A DNA stretch of 64,000 nt, from assembly GCA_009840005.1 (NCBI GenBank), contig VXOR01000029.1:1-64000 (forward strand), read 5' to 3'. Positions 25,417 to 34,075 of the stretch are shown one piece after another (position 1 is the first letter of the stretch; each line of letters begins with the position of its first letter). Both the position numbers and the translations under genes were made by a program. The notes below the pieces were generated by a model. That model saw nothing but the letters and a program-made list of their open reading frames with translations, did not search any database and was not told where the DNA came from. The DNA is from Gemmatimonadota bacterium (GTDB taxonomy: Bacteria > Latescibacterota > UBA2968 > UBA8231).

Positions 25417-25550
25417 TTCACTTTCTCTTTCTCCAAACGATCCCGTTGCTTTTCTCAAAACTTGTTCACCATCTGTCGCCATTCTGGGAACTGATAGATG
25501 AATTTACCTAGGAGGTGCGACAGATCGCGTCGCAGGTAGGAACTTTTTAT
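25182..25550. repeat. 369-bp direct repeat, unit 2
   Basis: Second unit of the repeat at 20048-20416, same orientation. It begins inside the small gene and ends with leader copy D. Third-codon differences outnumber the others in the part that encodes the CPLALA core, so both copies may have been under selection after duplication. Confidence 0.8.
25504..25550 (-). promoter_or_regulatory. Leader palindrome, copy D
   Basis: Minus strand: ATAAAAAGTTCC, then TGCGAC-GCGATCT-GTCGCA, then CCTCCTAGGTAA. It lies about 90 bases upstream of small-protein copy 2. On the other side the divergent PD-(D/E)XK-like gene starts at 25695, so it may control that too. Confidence 0.7.
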
Positions 25551-25694
25551 GAGGCGGTTCTAGCCTCAGGCCATTCCTTTGAGAGTGCCCCATGTTTATA
25601 TTCGGAGAAGCGTTCGCCGGTTTGCCGGAATGGGCTGTCAATACCGTAGTCCGCGAAGTGGAACCAAAGACATTCAAAAAGAAGGTACGAATAA

Positions 25695-26954
25695 ATGACC
25701 TGTTCAAATCCGTTTGATCGTGCAAATCTGTTTAATCCATTTGATTCTCGATCTATTAAGCATGAAGATCGCTTAACTTGGGCATTTCTCGTAGTTCTCA
25801 AATACGATCCGTTCCTGCAGAACTTCCTGCGTGAACTGGTAGAATCGCTGGCTCCCAAGCTTCGGAAGCATGGCAATACTTGGGAGCCAGCGAATGTCTC
25901 AACGCAGACCAAGTGGATTGAATCGTCCACTATCCCCCTTGTTTCCGTTCTTCTTACCGATGTGTCCATTCAGAAAAAAATAAGGGTCCAATGGTCAGAT
26001 CGTCCTGATCCTAGGTATGATGGCGTAATCGAGTATCCAAACTGCATGACCCTGATCATCGAAAACAAACTCTCGCATGGCGATGTATGGGAAGAACAGT
26101 TGTCTCCGAGACGAGATTCGTTCTTGGGTGACATTGACGATGACACGCTGTATGATTCGGCGATATGCCTAGAGTGGTCAGAAATTCTGGAAGGCGTGCT
26201 CAAGTATGCCGACTCCGACATCGCGCCGTTCAATAGCCGCAAGATCACCCGCGATTTCCTGTCGTTCGTGGAGGAAGTTCACCCTGCACTGACTCCCTAC
26301 CGCACGTTTGAACTCTGCGGCGAGAGACGTGAAGCTTTACAGAGGCGGACGAGCCGTCTAGTAGATGATTTGGCAGAGAAGGTGGGCAAGGAAGACGTAG
26401 AAAGTCGGGACGGGTACCTATTCCGACCGGGCAAGATTGCTGAGAGAGTTATGATTCATATTGAATCCCGGAAACTCAAGGTGGGACTTGCCCCGGCCGA
26501 CACTGTCGGGCAAGCTCGTTGTTTCTACAAAGCGGTGGACAAGGCGGCTTTTCTCTCCTTGAAAAAGTGGAAGGTCAAACCCAATCTCCATTTCTCCTTT
26601 ATGGGCACTCACTTAGTCTGGGCTGAAACAGCTTTGGGAATCCACGAATACTTTGACCATTTCTCAGAAAGATCGTCGTATGGGCAAAGGTCGGCAGATC
26701 GGGACACACTGTCGCGCTTGGCTTGTCAATGGGAGCATGAGGGCCTTATCAGTTCGGCTGATCGTAAGAAAATCGAAGACGAGTTCATTAATACAAAGCG
26801 GGAGACCATCAATATCGTCCCGGGGTTCTCGGTCACTCGAGAATGGGATCTCAGTGCCGTGATCAAGCTGGAGGAGCAAGGAAAACTTGAAGAATGTATC
26901 ATTGATGCGCTCGCTGCTCCTCTAGCAACGTGGGAGAAACGCTGTAGAGCATAG
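25695..26954 (+). CDS. PD-(D/E)XK-like protein of unknown function
   Basis: 419 residues. A core near 110-135 reads 'DPRYDGVIEYPNCMTLIIENK', which fits the Asp...Glu-x-Lys pattern of PD-(D/E)XK nucleases, with the usual Lys position occupied in ENK. Flanking helices are consistent. The rest is not recognised. It has weak GAAGG ahead of ATG. Base composition is lower in GC than the flanking genes, which suggests transfer. It is convergent with the WYL regulator and divergent from leader D. Probably defence-related, by context. Confidence 0.55.
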   Translation: MTCSNPFDRANLFNPFDSRSIKHEDRLTWAFLVVLKYDPFLQNFLRELVESLAPKLRKHGNTWEPANVSTQTKWIESSTIPLVSVLLTDVSIQKKIRVQWSDRPDPRYDGVIEYPNCMTLIIENKLSHGDVWEEQLSPRRDSFLGDIDDDTLYDSAICLEWSEILEGVLKYADSDIAPFNSRKITRDFLSFVEEVHPALTPYRTFELCGERREALQRRTSRLVDDLAEKVGKEDVESRDGYLFRPGKIAERVMIHIESRKLKVGLAPADTVGQARCFYKAVDKAAFLSLKKWKVKPNLHFSFMGTHLVWAETALGIHEYFDHFSERSSYGQRSADRDTLSRLACQWEHEGLISSADRKKIEDEFINTKRETINIVPGFSVTREWDLSAVIKLEEQGKLEECIIDALAAPLATWEKRCRA

Positions 26955-27048
26955 GCAATCGGCATCACTTGGAGCGGCTCTGTCGCTACATGATCTGTCT
27001 GCCGTTGTCCTAAGTCGGGTTGCACGTACTCGATGCTCTGCGGCCAGA

Positions 27049-28026
27049 TCACGTCGCACCCTCGTCATCCAATCCTAGCGCCGCCCGCATCTCCTCCCGC
27101 ACCGCCTCCCGCAATTCCTCCGGCTCCAGCACCTCAGCCGCCGCTCCAAAGCTCAAAACCCAACTCTTGATCTCGTAGAATCCCCCGGCCCGCAGCCGCA
27201 GAACCACCCGCCCGTCCTCCAGCTCTTCCAACTCTTGGCTTGGATGCCAGGTTCGCTCCCGTATGTAGGGTGCCTGCTCCTCGGTGAACTGAACCGCCAC
27301 ATCCATCGGCTCCTCAAACGAGACGCCGAACGCATTGCTTACTTGCTCGTCAACTGACAGGTGATCCGGCGGCTCAAATTCCTTTTCGGTCACTTCCACC
27401 GCCTCAAAGCGGTCCACCGCCTGCGTGATGAGCTGGTCGTAGCAGGGTACCCGCGAGACTACGTAAAGACCTCCCCGGTGCGGCAGGAGACGTAGCGGTT
27501 CGATGTTGTACTGCCGGGCTTCCTCCGCCCATGGCGAGCGGTAGCTCACCCAGCACACGCGGCGATTCAGTATGGCGTCGTGCAGGTTTTCGAGTATCTC
27601 TCGGGCGTCTTCATACGGCTTGTGCCCGCGCGTCAGCGGCACGTAAGCCTCTGCGGCTCGCTCTAGGAATTGCCGCATCTCTGGGGGCATGGCCTGGGTC
27701 AGTCTGCGAATCGCCGACCGCAGGTGCTCACCGAACGGCGTCCCCACTAGCCCCATACCCGCCTGCTCGGCAAAGATCATCGCCGCGATTTCCATGATCG
27801 GAAAGTTTAGCGGCAGCCCGGTGTCCTTCTGTAGTTGGTAGTAGATGCGCTGATCGGTGCGCCGTTTTTCGTTCAGTATAAATCCGGCCTCGCGCAGGTC
27901 TCCTAGATCGCGCTGTATGGTGCGCCTATCTACGTTGTACTCGTCCGCCAGTTCACGTGCGCTCATCCCGTAACGCCGCGCCTGTAACTCTCGCAGGATG
28001 TCCAGTTGCCGCACAATCTGCTTCAT
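27049..28026 (-). CDS. WYL-domain transcriptional regulator
   Basis: 325 residues. N-terminal helix-turn-helix of the DeoR/HTH_11 type ('MSARELADEYNVDRRTIQRDLGDLREAGF'-like region at 20-50), a WYL domain in the middle (about 145-225, 'RRVCWVSYRSPW', 'IEPLRLLPHRGGLYVVSR') and a WCX C-terminal extension. WYL proteins bind nucleic acids or nucleotides and often repress defence loci. As the only dedicated regulator in the island it is the natural candidate to bind the leader palindromes, though nothing shows this directly. Confidence 0.92.
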   Translation of the reverse strand: MKQIVRQLDILRELQARRYGMSARELADEYNVDRRTIQRDLGDLREAGFILNEKRRTDQRIYYQLQKDTGLPLNFPIMEIAAMIFAEQAGMGLVGTPFGEHLRSAIRRLTQAMPPEMRQFLERAAEAYVPLTRGHKPYEDAREILENLHDAILNRRVCWVSYRSPWAEEARQYNIEPLRLLPHRGGLYVVSRVPCYDQLITQAVDRFEAVEVTEKEFEPPDHLSVDEQVSNAFGVSFEEPMDVAVQFTEEQAPYIRERTWHPSQELEELEDGRVVLRLRAGGFYEIKSWVLSFGAAAEVLEPEELREAVREEMRAALGLDDEGAT

Positions 28027-28181
28027 TGAATCAGCCTTTTATAGATGTGAATCTAACCCGTGAACTAGATACAGTTCGGGGCACTGATTATGGCTTGACT
28101 AGGGCCTTCTAAGGCGGTAACCTTTTTTATTACCTAAAGTTATACGGGATACCCAAACCCGATGACCAGAGGAGATAGAAC

Positions 28182-28403
28182 ATGACCAAAATTATTGAAG
28201 CGGTAATCGATGAGCAGGGCAATGTTAGCTTGCTGGAGCCGGTCCAATTGCCCAAACCGCAACGCGCATTTGTGACGATTCTCTCCACTGAGTCGGATAT
28301 GGCTGAAACTGCCTTGCTTAGTGAAGCCGCATTAGCTGAAGATTGGAATCGCCCAGAAGAGGATGCCGCATGGGCACACCTACAGCAAAATCAATCGTCT
28401 TAG
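28182..28403 (+). CDS. Antitoxin of a MazF-type pair
   Basis: 73 residues. The N-terminal strand pattern 'TKIIEAVIDEQGNVSLLEPV' resembles small DUF104-like antitoxins; the acidic C-terminal helix (ALAEDWNRPEEDAAWAHL) probably binds the toxin. ATG at 28182 follows AGAGGAGA. It overlaps the toxin gene by 34 bases. Confidence 0.75.
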   Translation: MTKIIEAVIDEQGNVSLLEPVQLPKPQRAFVTILSTESDMAETALLSEAALAEDWNRPEEDAAWAHLQQNQSS

Positions 28404-28714
28404 TACCATTTTCATTTTCCGATCTGTCACAGACGAAATTGAGACCAGCCTTGGTATTGGCCGAAACAGATCGGGGAGATTGTATCCTCTGCCAAATTAC
28501 GAGCAATCCCTATGGAGACAGCCGAGCTATCGCGTTGACCAACAACCAATTAGCTGCCGGCTCCTTACACAAGATAAGCTATGCTCGCCCTAGTAAACTG
28601 TTTACTGCTAATCACAATCTCATGCAGAAAGAGATCGGAAGCCTAACAGCAGACGCCTTTAAACAAGTCATTGAGGGCGTCATCAACATTCTCCGTTCGA
28701 GCACGACTCAGTAG
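28370..28714 (+). CDS. MazF/PemK-family toxin
   Basis: 114 residues. The opening 'KSIVLVPFSFSDLSQTKLRPALVLAE' is the hallmark of the MazF/PemK barrel, followed by 'CQITSN' and 'SYARPSKLFT'. It is likely an mRNA endoribonuclease neutralised by the overlapping antitoxin. ATG at 28370 lies inside the antitoxin gene; no separate ribosome site, so translation is probably coupled. Confidence 0.88.
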   Translation: MGTPTAKSIVLVPFSFSDLSQTKLRPALVLAETDRGDCILCQITSNPYGDSRAIALTNNQLAAGSLHKISYARPSKLFTANHNLMQKEIGSLTADAFKQVIEGVINILRSSTTQ

Positions 28715-28727
28715 ATGTACTAATCCC

Positions 28728-29420
28728 CTAATCCGCTGCTCGCTTCACCAAGTGCTCAAATAGCTTCACCCAAATCGTCTTAGGCATCCGCTCCGGGTGA
28801 AACTGCACGCCGATTAAGCGGCCATCCGCACTCTCAACCGCCTCCACGATACCATCGCCGCTGCGCCCGCTGATGTCCAAGCCCGCGCCGGGCCGATCAA
28901 TGGCCTGCAGGTGATTGGAATTGACCCGCGAAGGGCCAGCAAGGCCGAGCGCAGCCAGCACCGTGCCCGACTCTACTTGGAGATCGTGCTCGATCCAATT
29001 GTCCGCAGTCCGCTGTCGCGCATGCGGCTCAACGCCGAGTTGGGTTTCCACGTCCGCCCAGATCGTGCCGCCCAACTCGGCGCTGATAAACTGCATTCCG
29101 TAGCAGATGCCCAAAACCGGCAACTGGCGCTCTTGCGCGGCCTCGAAGCTCCAGCGGTCGGCTTGGTCGCGCTTGGCCGCCACTGGCGGTAGATCGCTGG
29201 GTAGGGTGCCGATTAGGCCGCGCTCAATGCCCGGGCCGCCGGTGATCAACAGACCATCGATGCGCTCGAGTACCGCTTGCAGCGGAGCGCGGTCTGTGGT
29301 CATGGGCAGCACGAGCGGGGTACCGCCCGCCTGCACGACCGCGTCCACGTATTGGTACTCGAGGACTTGATGGCCGTTGGCGTTTAGGCTGCTGGTGATG
29401 CCGATGAGCGGGCGGGACAT
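28728..29420 (-). CDS. Class-I glutamine amidotransferase-like hydrolase (peptidase C26 / PuuD type)
   Basis: 230 residues. The nucleophile Cys106 sits in LGICYGMQ, with the His-Glu of the triad in VQFHPE near the end. It belongs to the gamma-glutamyl-GABA hydrolase group, which splits gamma-glutamyl amides. Its ATG overlaps the TGA of the DUF5069 gene upstream, so the two are co-translated. No putrescine genes are near; substrate uncertain. Confidence 0.9.
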   Translation of the reverse strand: MSRPLIGITSSLNANGHQVLEYQYVDAVVQAGGTPLVLPMTTDRAPLQAVLERIDGLLITGGPGIERGLIGTLPSDLPPVAAKRDQADRWSFEAAQERQLPVLGICYGMQFISAELGGTIWADVETQLGVEPHARQRTADNWIEHDLQVESGTVLAALGLAGPSRVNSNHLQAIDRPGAGLDISGRSGDGIVEAVESADGRLIGVQFHPERMPKTIWVKLFEHLVKRAAD

Positions 29421-30781
29421 CAGACGCCGGCCTTGAGCCTGGCGAAGGAGACCTTGTCGTCGAGGAGGACTAGGGCTACAAAGCTCTCGATGTCGGTGCG
29501 CGAGGCGTCGAGCCGGGAGACGGCATTGAACAAAAAGTCCTGCTGCCGGTCGTTGCGCGGCCCGGCGGTCAGGAGCCGTTGGTTAAACTGCGCCTTGTCT
29601 TCCTCGCTTTTGTTGGATAGCCGCTCGCCCAGCCACGCCACTAGCGCCGCGTCGGTACTGTTGGCTGCAATTGCCTCGGCAAAGGCTTCCTGGTCAATGC
29701 CGAGGAAGTCCAAGACTGCGCGGTCGAAACCCGAATCCTCGCCGCACCAGTAGTCGCCTAGGCAATTGCCGTGCGCGGCGCGGAATTTGTCGATCATCCG
29801 CGCGAGGCAGGCGAGGCCGCCGACGCTCAGGTCAAACGGGCTGCGCGGCGGGTGCCGGCGCAAGTCCGTCAGCCCAAAGCTCAACTCGTCGTCGAGGTCT
29901 TGCAGGTCGAAGAAGCTCTGGACATCTGTGCGCTCGGGCGCGATCTCGGCGCGGCGCGAGGCGAGCCGTTCGCGCATCTGGTCGTAGTTACCGGAGGCGT
30001 CGAATATATCCGGGTGATATGAATGATAGAGCGGGTGGGCCGGGTGGCGACCGACATTAGCGCGGCAGACGCTGAAAGCGCTCTTGTCCGCGGCCGATTT
30101 CTCGCAGCATTCGGCGATCCATTCGGTCAACTCGTCGTCGTTGGGGTTTTCGTACGCCGCTTGGCGAAAGGCGTCCTCTGCAATGCCCAAGAATTCCAAG
30201 ATGGCCGCGTCTTGGCTGGAGTCGGCACCGAAGCGGTACTCGCCTAACTTGCCGCAGGTGACCGCCCGTGCCTTGTCGGCCATGCGCGCCGTGCCCGCCA
30301 CGCCGAAGACGCTGCGGAGGTAGGGGCTACGCGGCGGTTGGGAGGTTAGGTCTAGGTCTCTGAATGCGCCCCAGTCGTCCAATTCGATGGAGGCGAAGAC
30401 CGTCTTGATGTCCGTGCGATCCGGGGCGTACTTGGCGATCCGCTCGACCAGCAGCCGCTCGTGTAGCTCGTCTTGCGGCTCGCGGGTTAGGTGTTCCTTG
30501 TTGAAGGCGTCTATCTCCGATTGGCCTTTCTGTGCTCTTTCCAGCGCCATAACGCCCAGAACCTCGTCGTCTAGTTCGGCGACGGCCTCGGCGAATTCAG
30601 CGGCGTCCATATTGATGAATTCGAGCACTTCGACATCGAGGCCGGAGTCGTCTCCATATTTGAACTCGCCGATGGTCTCGGCGTTGTGGCCGCGCGCCTT
30701 GTCGATCATGCGCGCCAGCCCGACGATACCGGCGACTTGGGCGTTGGAGGGTCGGCGGGGTGGTTGTCTCGTTAGATCCAT
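29420..30781 (-). CDS. Protein with three tandem DUF5069 domains
   Basis: 453 residues made of three repeats, each opening with a DLT/RQPPRSP-like motif (residue 2, about 143 and about 308) and continuing with 'ARMIDKARA', a GxxGEYxFGxDS block and 'LEFLGID'. DUF5069 is usually a single-domain protein of about 140 residues with no known function; a triple fusion is unusual. It has no signal peptide or membrane segment. Translationally coupled to the amidotransferase. The second domain has lost part of the consensus. Confidence 0.85.
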   Translation of the reverse strand: MDLTRQPPRRPSNAQVAGIVGLARMIDKARGHNAETIGEFKYGDDSGLDVEVLEFINMDAAEFAEAVAELDDEVLGVMALERAQKGQSEIDAFNKEHLTREPQDELHERLLVERIAKYAPDRTDIKTVFASIELDDWGAFRDLDLTSQPPRSPYLRSVFGVAGTARMADKARAVTCGKLGEYRFGADSSQDAAILEFLGIAEDAFRQAAYENPNDDELTEWIAECCEKSAADKSAFSVCRANVGRHPAHPLYHSYHPDIFDASGNYDQMRERLASRRAEIAPERTDVQSFFDLQDLDDELSFGLTDLRRHPPRSPFDLSVGGLACLARMIDKFRAAHGNCLGDYWCGEDSGFDRAVLDFLGIDQEAFAEAIAANSTDAALVAWLGERLSNKSEEDKAQFNQRLLTAGPRNDRQQDFLFNAVSRLDASRTDIESFVALVLLDDKVSFARLKAGV

Positions 30782-30847
30782 GAGGAATAGCTCCTAGGTT
30801 TTGGGTGAGGGTTTTCAATATATCAACCGTAGAAGAGTCGGCAATGC

Positions 30848-31000
30848 TAAGTACACGACAGTAGAAGCGGTATGAGATGTTTCGCTTCGCTCAACATGAC
30901 AAGTGCTAACATTCGCTTCCCAGTGTCATGCTGAGCGGAGCGGAGCGGAGTCGAAGCATCTGATACCGCGATGCTCATGCGTAAGTACTGTCCTGTATTA
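30848..31000. repeat. Second, degenerate copy of the TIR element
   Basis: Left arm TAAGTACACGACAGTA (30848-30863) is identical to the arm at 2611. The right arm (30986-31000) has one change and one deletion. The interior includes CTGAGCGGAGCGGAGCG and its partial inverse, like the first copy, but is about 45 bases longer. It lies between the DUF5069 gene and mutM. Confidence 0.75.
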
Positions 31001-31046
31001 AGCCGCAATGTTTGACGCTTCTACGGGCGGCTTCTATACTCTGCCC

Positions 31047-31853
31047 ATGCCCGAGCTACCCGAGGTCGAAACCGTCCGCAGCGCGATGGAGTGCCACCTG
31101 CTAGGTCGGCCGATTACCCGCGTCCGCGTCAGCACAAAGCGCCTGCGCGAGCCGTTGCCGAGGGCCGCGTTGCACGCCTTGGTCGGGGACTGCTTTGTGG
31201 CTGCACGCCGCCGCGCCAAGTTCCTCCTCCTCGACCTGCAATCGGGCCGGACGCTCTTGGTCCATCTTGGCATGAGCGGCAATCTGCTCCTGCGACCTTG
31301 GGGTACCAAGCACGACCACGTGGGCTTTGAGTTTGCCGACGGGGGGGCTGTGGCGTTCAACGATCCACGGCGTTTTGGGCTAGTGTTGGTGTTCGACGAG
31401 GGCGAGGAGCACACGTGCCGGTACTTGCAAAATCTCGGCCCCGAGCCGCTTTCTCGCGCCTTTAACGCCCGCTATCTGCAAGCCCAATGCCAGCGGCGCA
31501 AAAGCCCGATCAAGAACCTCATTATGGACAATCGCACGGTAGTAGGCGTGGGCAATATCTACGCCAGCGAGGCCCTCTTCCGGGCGCGCATCCATCCGGC
31601 GACTCCGGCCGCGGCCATTGAGCCGCCGCGCTTGGCCCGGCTAGCCAAGGAGATTAAAAAGGTACTGCGCGTCGCCATTGACCAAGGCGGCACGACCATC
31701 AGCGACTATCAGGGGTCGGGCACAGGTGGGCGCTTTCAGCAGCGGCTCCACGTGTACGGCCGCCAAGGCGAGGATTGTCGCGTCTGCGACGCGCCTATCG
31801 AAAGCCTCTACTTGGGAGGCCGCAACACCTTTTATTGCCCGAGTTGCCAATGA
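31047..31853 (+). CDS. mutM: Formamidopyrimidine-DNA glycosylase
   Basis: 268 residues. It excises oxidised purines (8-oxoguanine, Fapy) and nicks the abasic site. The mature N-terminus PELPEVET with catalytic Pro and Glu fixes the start at 31047; the longer frame from 31008 is wrong. The helix-two-turn-helix block 'VVGVGNIYASEALFRARIHP' and the C-terminal Cys4 zinc finger (CRVC...FYCPSC) are intact. Confidence 0.97.
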   Translation: MPELPEVETVRSAMECHLLGRPITRVRVSTKRLREPLPRAALHALVGDCFVAARRRAKFLLLDLQSGRTLLVHLGMSGNLLLRPWGTKHDHVGFEFADGGAVAFNDPRRFGLVLVFDEGEEHTCRYLQNLGPEPLSRAFNARYLQAQCQRRKSPIKNLIMDNRTVVGVGNIYASEALFRARIHPATPAAAIEPPRLARLAKEIKKVLRVAIDQGGTTISDYQGSGTGGRFQQRLHVYGRQGEDCRVCDAPIESLYLGGRNTFYCPSCQ

Positions 31854-31880
31854 AAACGCCGGCCCCGTTTGGGACCGGCG
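31853..31880 (-). terminator. Intrinsic terminator of clpP
   Basis: Stem CGCCGG-C-CCC with GGG-A-CCGGCG (31857-31880) around a GTTT loop, followed on the minus strand by TTTT. It sits 28 bases after the clpP stop and touches the end of mutM on the other strand. Confidence 0.75.
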
Positions 31881-31907
31881 CAATGAGCAAGAAACGAAGA
31901 GACGGCG

Positions 31908-32516
31908 CTACTTTTTGGCGTACCCGTTGGGCGAGGGTGCCGTGGTGGTGATTATGTCGTCGAGTAGGCCGTATTCTTTGGCTTCCTCGGCCGACATGAA
32001 GAAGTCGCGATCCGTGTCCTTGGAAATCTTTTCGACATCTTGACCGGTGTGCTTGGCGTAGAGCGCGTTTAGCTCTTCGCGCAGGCGGATGGTCTCCTTG
32101 GCGCGGATGTCGAGGTCGATCGCCGTGCCGGTGATGGTTTGCATAAGGCTCGGCTGATGGATCATAATCCGGGCGTGCGGCCAGGCGAAGCGACGCCCCG
32201 GCTCGCCAGCCGACAGCAGGAACGAGCCCATGCTCATGGCCATTCCCATGCACACCGTGGAAACGGGTGCTTGGATCGCCAGCATGGCGTCGTAGATAGC
32301 CATGCCGTCGTGAACTGAGCCGCCGGGGCTGTTGATGTAGAGGACGATTTCCTCGGTTGGATCTTCGGTGTCCAGCGAGAGTAGGCGGGTAACTACGGCC
32401 TTGGCCGACTCGTCGTTGACGTCGGACCAAAGGAAAATTTTGCGCGCTTTGTACAGGCTCTCCTCTAGGTTTTTTTCTTGGAGGGTCTTAAGCAAATTTT
32501 CTTCTTTTTCAGCCAT
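31908..32516 (-). CDS. clpP: ATP-dependent Clp protease proteolytic subunit
   Basis: 202 residues. The catalytic triad is Ser95 (GMAMSMG), His120 (IMIHQP) and Asp171. The serine motif is less typical than the common GQAASMG, and the flanking 'INSPGG' is kept. ATG at 32516 with GGAG is preferred; an extension to 32564 is unlikely. No ClpX/ClpA gene is adjacent. The variant motif suggests either a lineage-specific form or a second ClpP. Confidence 0.95.
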   Translation of the reverse strand: MAEKEENLLKTLQEKNLEESLYKARKIFLWSDVNDESAKAVVTRLLSLDTEDPTEEIVLYINSPGGSVHDGMAIYDAMLAIQAPVSTVCMGMAMSMGSFLLSAGEPGRRFAWPHARIMIHQPSLMQTITGTAIDLDIRAKETIRLREELNALYAKHTGQDVEKISKDTDRDFFMSAEEAKEYGLLDDIITTTAPSPNGYAKK

Positions 32517-32549
32517 TAAAATATCTCCATAATTCTGAATTGTTCTACT

Positions 32550-34040
32550 GTGTTCGGGTTTCACAATATACGCGGCGGCCCCAACAGCGTCAATCTGCTG
32601 TGCCTCGTCCTGCTGGGTGCCTATACCCTGCTCAAGCTCAGGCTAGTCGCCGATGTGGAGCTGGGCAAGGACGAGGCCGTTTACTGGTATTGGGGACAGC
32701 ACCTCGACGCTTCCTACGCGCTCTTGCCGCTGGCCGTCTTCAAGCTGGCCCACGCGCTCTTGCCGCACCAAGAGTGGTTTTTGCGGCTGCCCTCGGCCTT
32801 GCTGGGGACACTTTCTACCGTGCTCGTCTATTGGCTTTGCAAGATGCAGGGTCTCGCCAAGCAACTAGCGCTGTGGGCCGCCTCTGCCTTTGCACTCAGC
32901 CACTGGACTTGGCACACCAGCTCCTACCTGCATCCCGATGGCTTCTTAGTCCCCTGTTGGCTGCTGACCTTGTGCATGGCGCGTCAGGCCGAAGCAACCA
33001 ACGCGCTGCGGCCGTATGTATATACGGGTTTAGCGGCAGGCTTGGCCGTCCTGTGCAAGTACTCAGGGGCCTTTCTCATCGGCGGGCTTGGCCTGTGGAT
33101 CGCGCTCGGTCAACAAGGGAAAGAGCGTTGGCACCGGCTCGCCGCATTCCTACTGCCCGCTGTTGTCGTCGCTGCACCGCTCTCCTACGCCCAGTTAAAT
33201 ACCGACTTCTATCTGCCGCAGACGCTGAGTACTCTGTCGCGCATTGAAGATCTTAGCCATCCCCTTTCGCGTCTGCTCTTCTTTGCGGTCAGTCCGCTCT
33301 TTTTTCTGTCGCCGTTTTTGCTGTTTCTGCTCTATGCCGGCTTAGTGCGAGCAGCCAAACAGCGCGACCTCCTCGTCCTGCTCCCCGCGCTGTGCACCAT
33401 CGGCGCTTTTTTAGTTTTCGCGCTCAGCCGCGGTCAGATCAAGGGCAACTGGCTCCTGCCGGGCTTGCTGAGCCTGTGGCCTGTGGCGTTTGGGGCGCAG
33501 CCCAGGCGCTGGCTGCTCGTCGCTGTCGTCGCCACTGGGCTGTTGCAAGCGCTTGCCATCGGCCTAGGGCTGAAATACCCCGGTCTCTACAGCGAGTTCG
33601 CCGCACGCAGCAGGCTGGACAAAAGCTATGTTGGCTTGGTGTCGGAGGAAGACCGGGGCCGCGAGCCTTCCTACTCGTGGAGCGAACGGCTCTGCGAGTA
33701 CGGTGGCTGGCACCACTTTGCCGCCGACGCGGAGGAGGTTTTGCCACCACTGCCGCTGCTGAGCACGCAGTACAGCATACCGTTTGCGCTGGCGTATTAC
33801 GGGCGGGCCGAGCGGGAGTATTACACGGTCGGTGATCCGAGGTTCCGAGACTTGACGGATTTTTACGGGCAGCGTAAGGAGGCCTATCCAAGAGAAGTGC
33901 TCTTCGCTGTGCGAACGGGTGGTACGGTCCCCGAATCGCTGAGCGCTACGTATCCACGGCAGGAATTGATCGCGGAAATAGACCGCCGCCGCGCCGACTG
34001 TCCCTCAGTGTCTTATCAAATTTTCCGCTTGGGACGATGA
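32550..34040 (+). CDS. Glycosyltransferase family 39-like membrane protein (ArnT/PMT type)
   Basis: 496 residues with about eleven hydrophobic segments. The first periplasmic loop has the catalytic GKDEAVYWYW (Asp-Glu), characteristic of GT39/GT83 enzymes that use polyprenyl-phosphate sugars. The C-terminal 150 residues are soluble and periplasmic. Start is GTG at 32550, uncertain; no good ATG lies nearby. Substrate unknown (lipid A, protein or another lipid). Confidence 0.85.
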   Translation: MFGFHNIRGGPNSVNLLCLVLLGAYTLLKLRLVADVELGKDEAVYWYWGQHLDASYALLPLAVFKLAHALLPHQEWFLRLPSALLGTLSTVLVYWLCKMQGLAKQLALWAASAFALSHWTWHTSSYLHPDGFLVPCWLLTLCMARQAEATNALRPYVYTGLAAGLAVLCKYSGAFLIGGLGLWIALGQQGKERWHRLAAFLLPAVVVAAPLSYAQLNTDFYLPQTLSTLSRIEDLSHPLSRLLFFAVSPLFFLSPFLLFLLYAGLVRAAKQRDLLVLLPALCTIGAFLVFALSRGQIKGNWLLPGLLSLWPVAFGAQPRRWLLVAVVATGLLQALAIGLGLKYPGLYSEFAARSRLDKSYVGLVSEEDRGREPSYSWSERLCEYGGWHHFAADAEEVLPPLPLLSTQYSIPFALAYYGRAEREYYTVGDPRFRDLTDFYGQRKEAYPREVLFAVRTGGTVPESLSATYPRQELIAEIDRRRADCPSVSYQIFRLGR

Positions 34041-34075
34041 CTAGCTGCAATAGCCTGCTCTTCCGCTCGTTCTAT

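Noticed and set aside
19893..25550. Leader palindromes read as rightward intrinsic terminators
   Set aside because: The hairpin is followed by T on the plus strand, but no plus-strand gene ends ahead of any copy, whereas each copy stands before a minus-strand gene.
25592..25717. 41-codon frame overlapping the start of the 25695 gene
   Set aside because: No ribosome site and no motif; probably chance, although coupling cannot be excluded.
31008..31046. Upstream extension of mutM
   Set aside because: The enzyme needs Pro directly after the initiator Met; MPELPEVE fixes the start at 31047.
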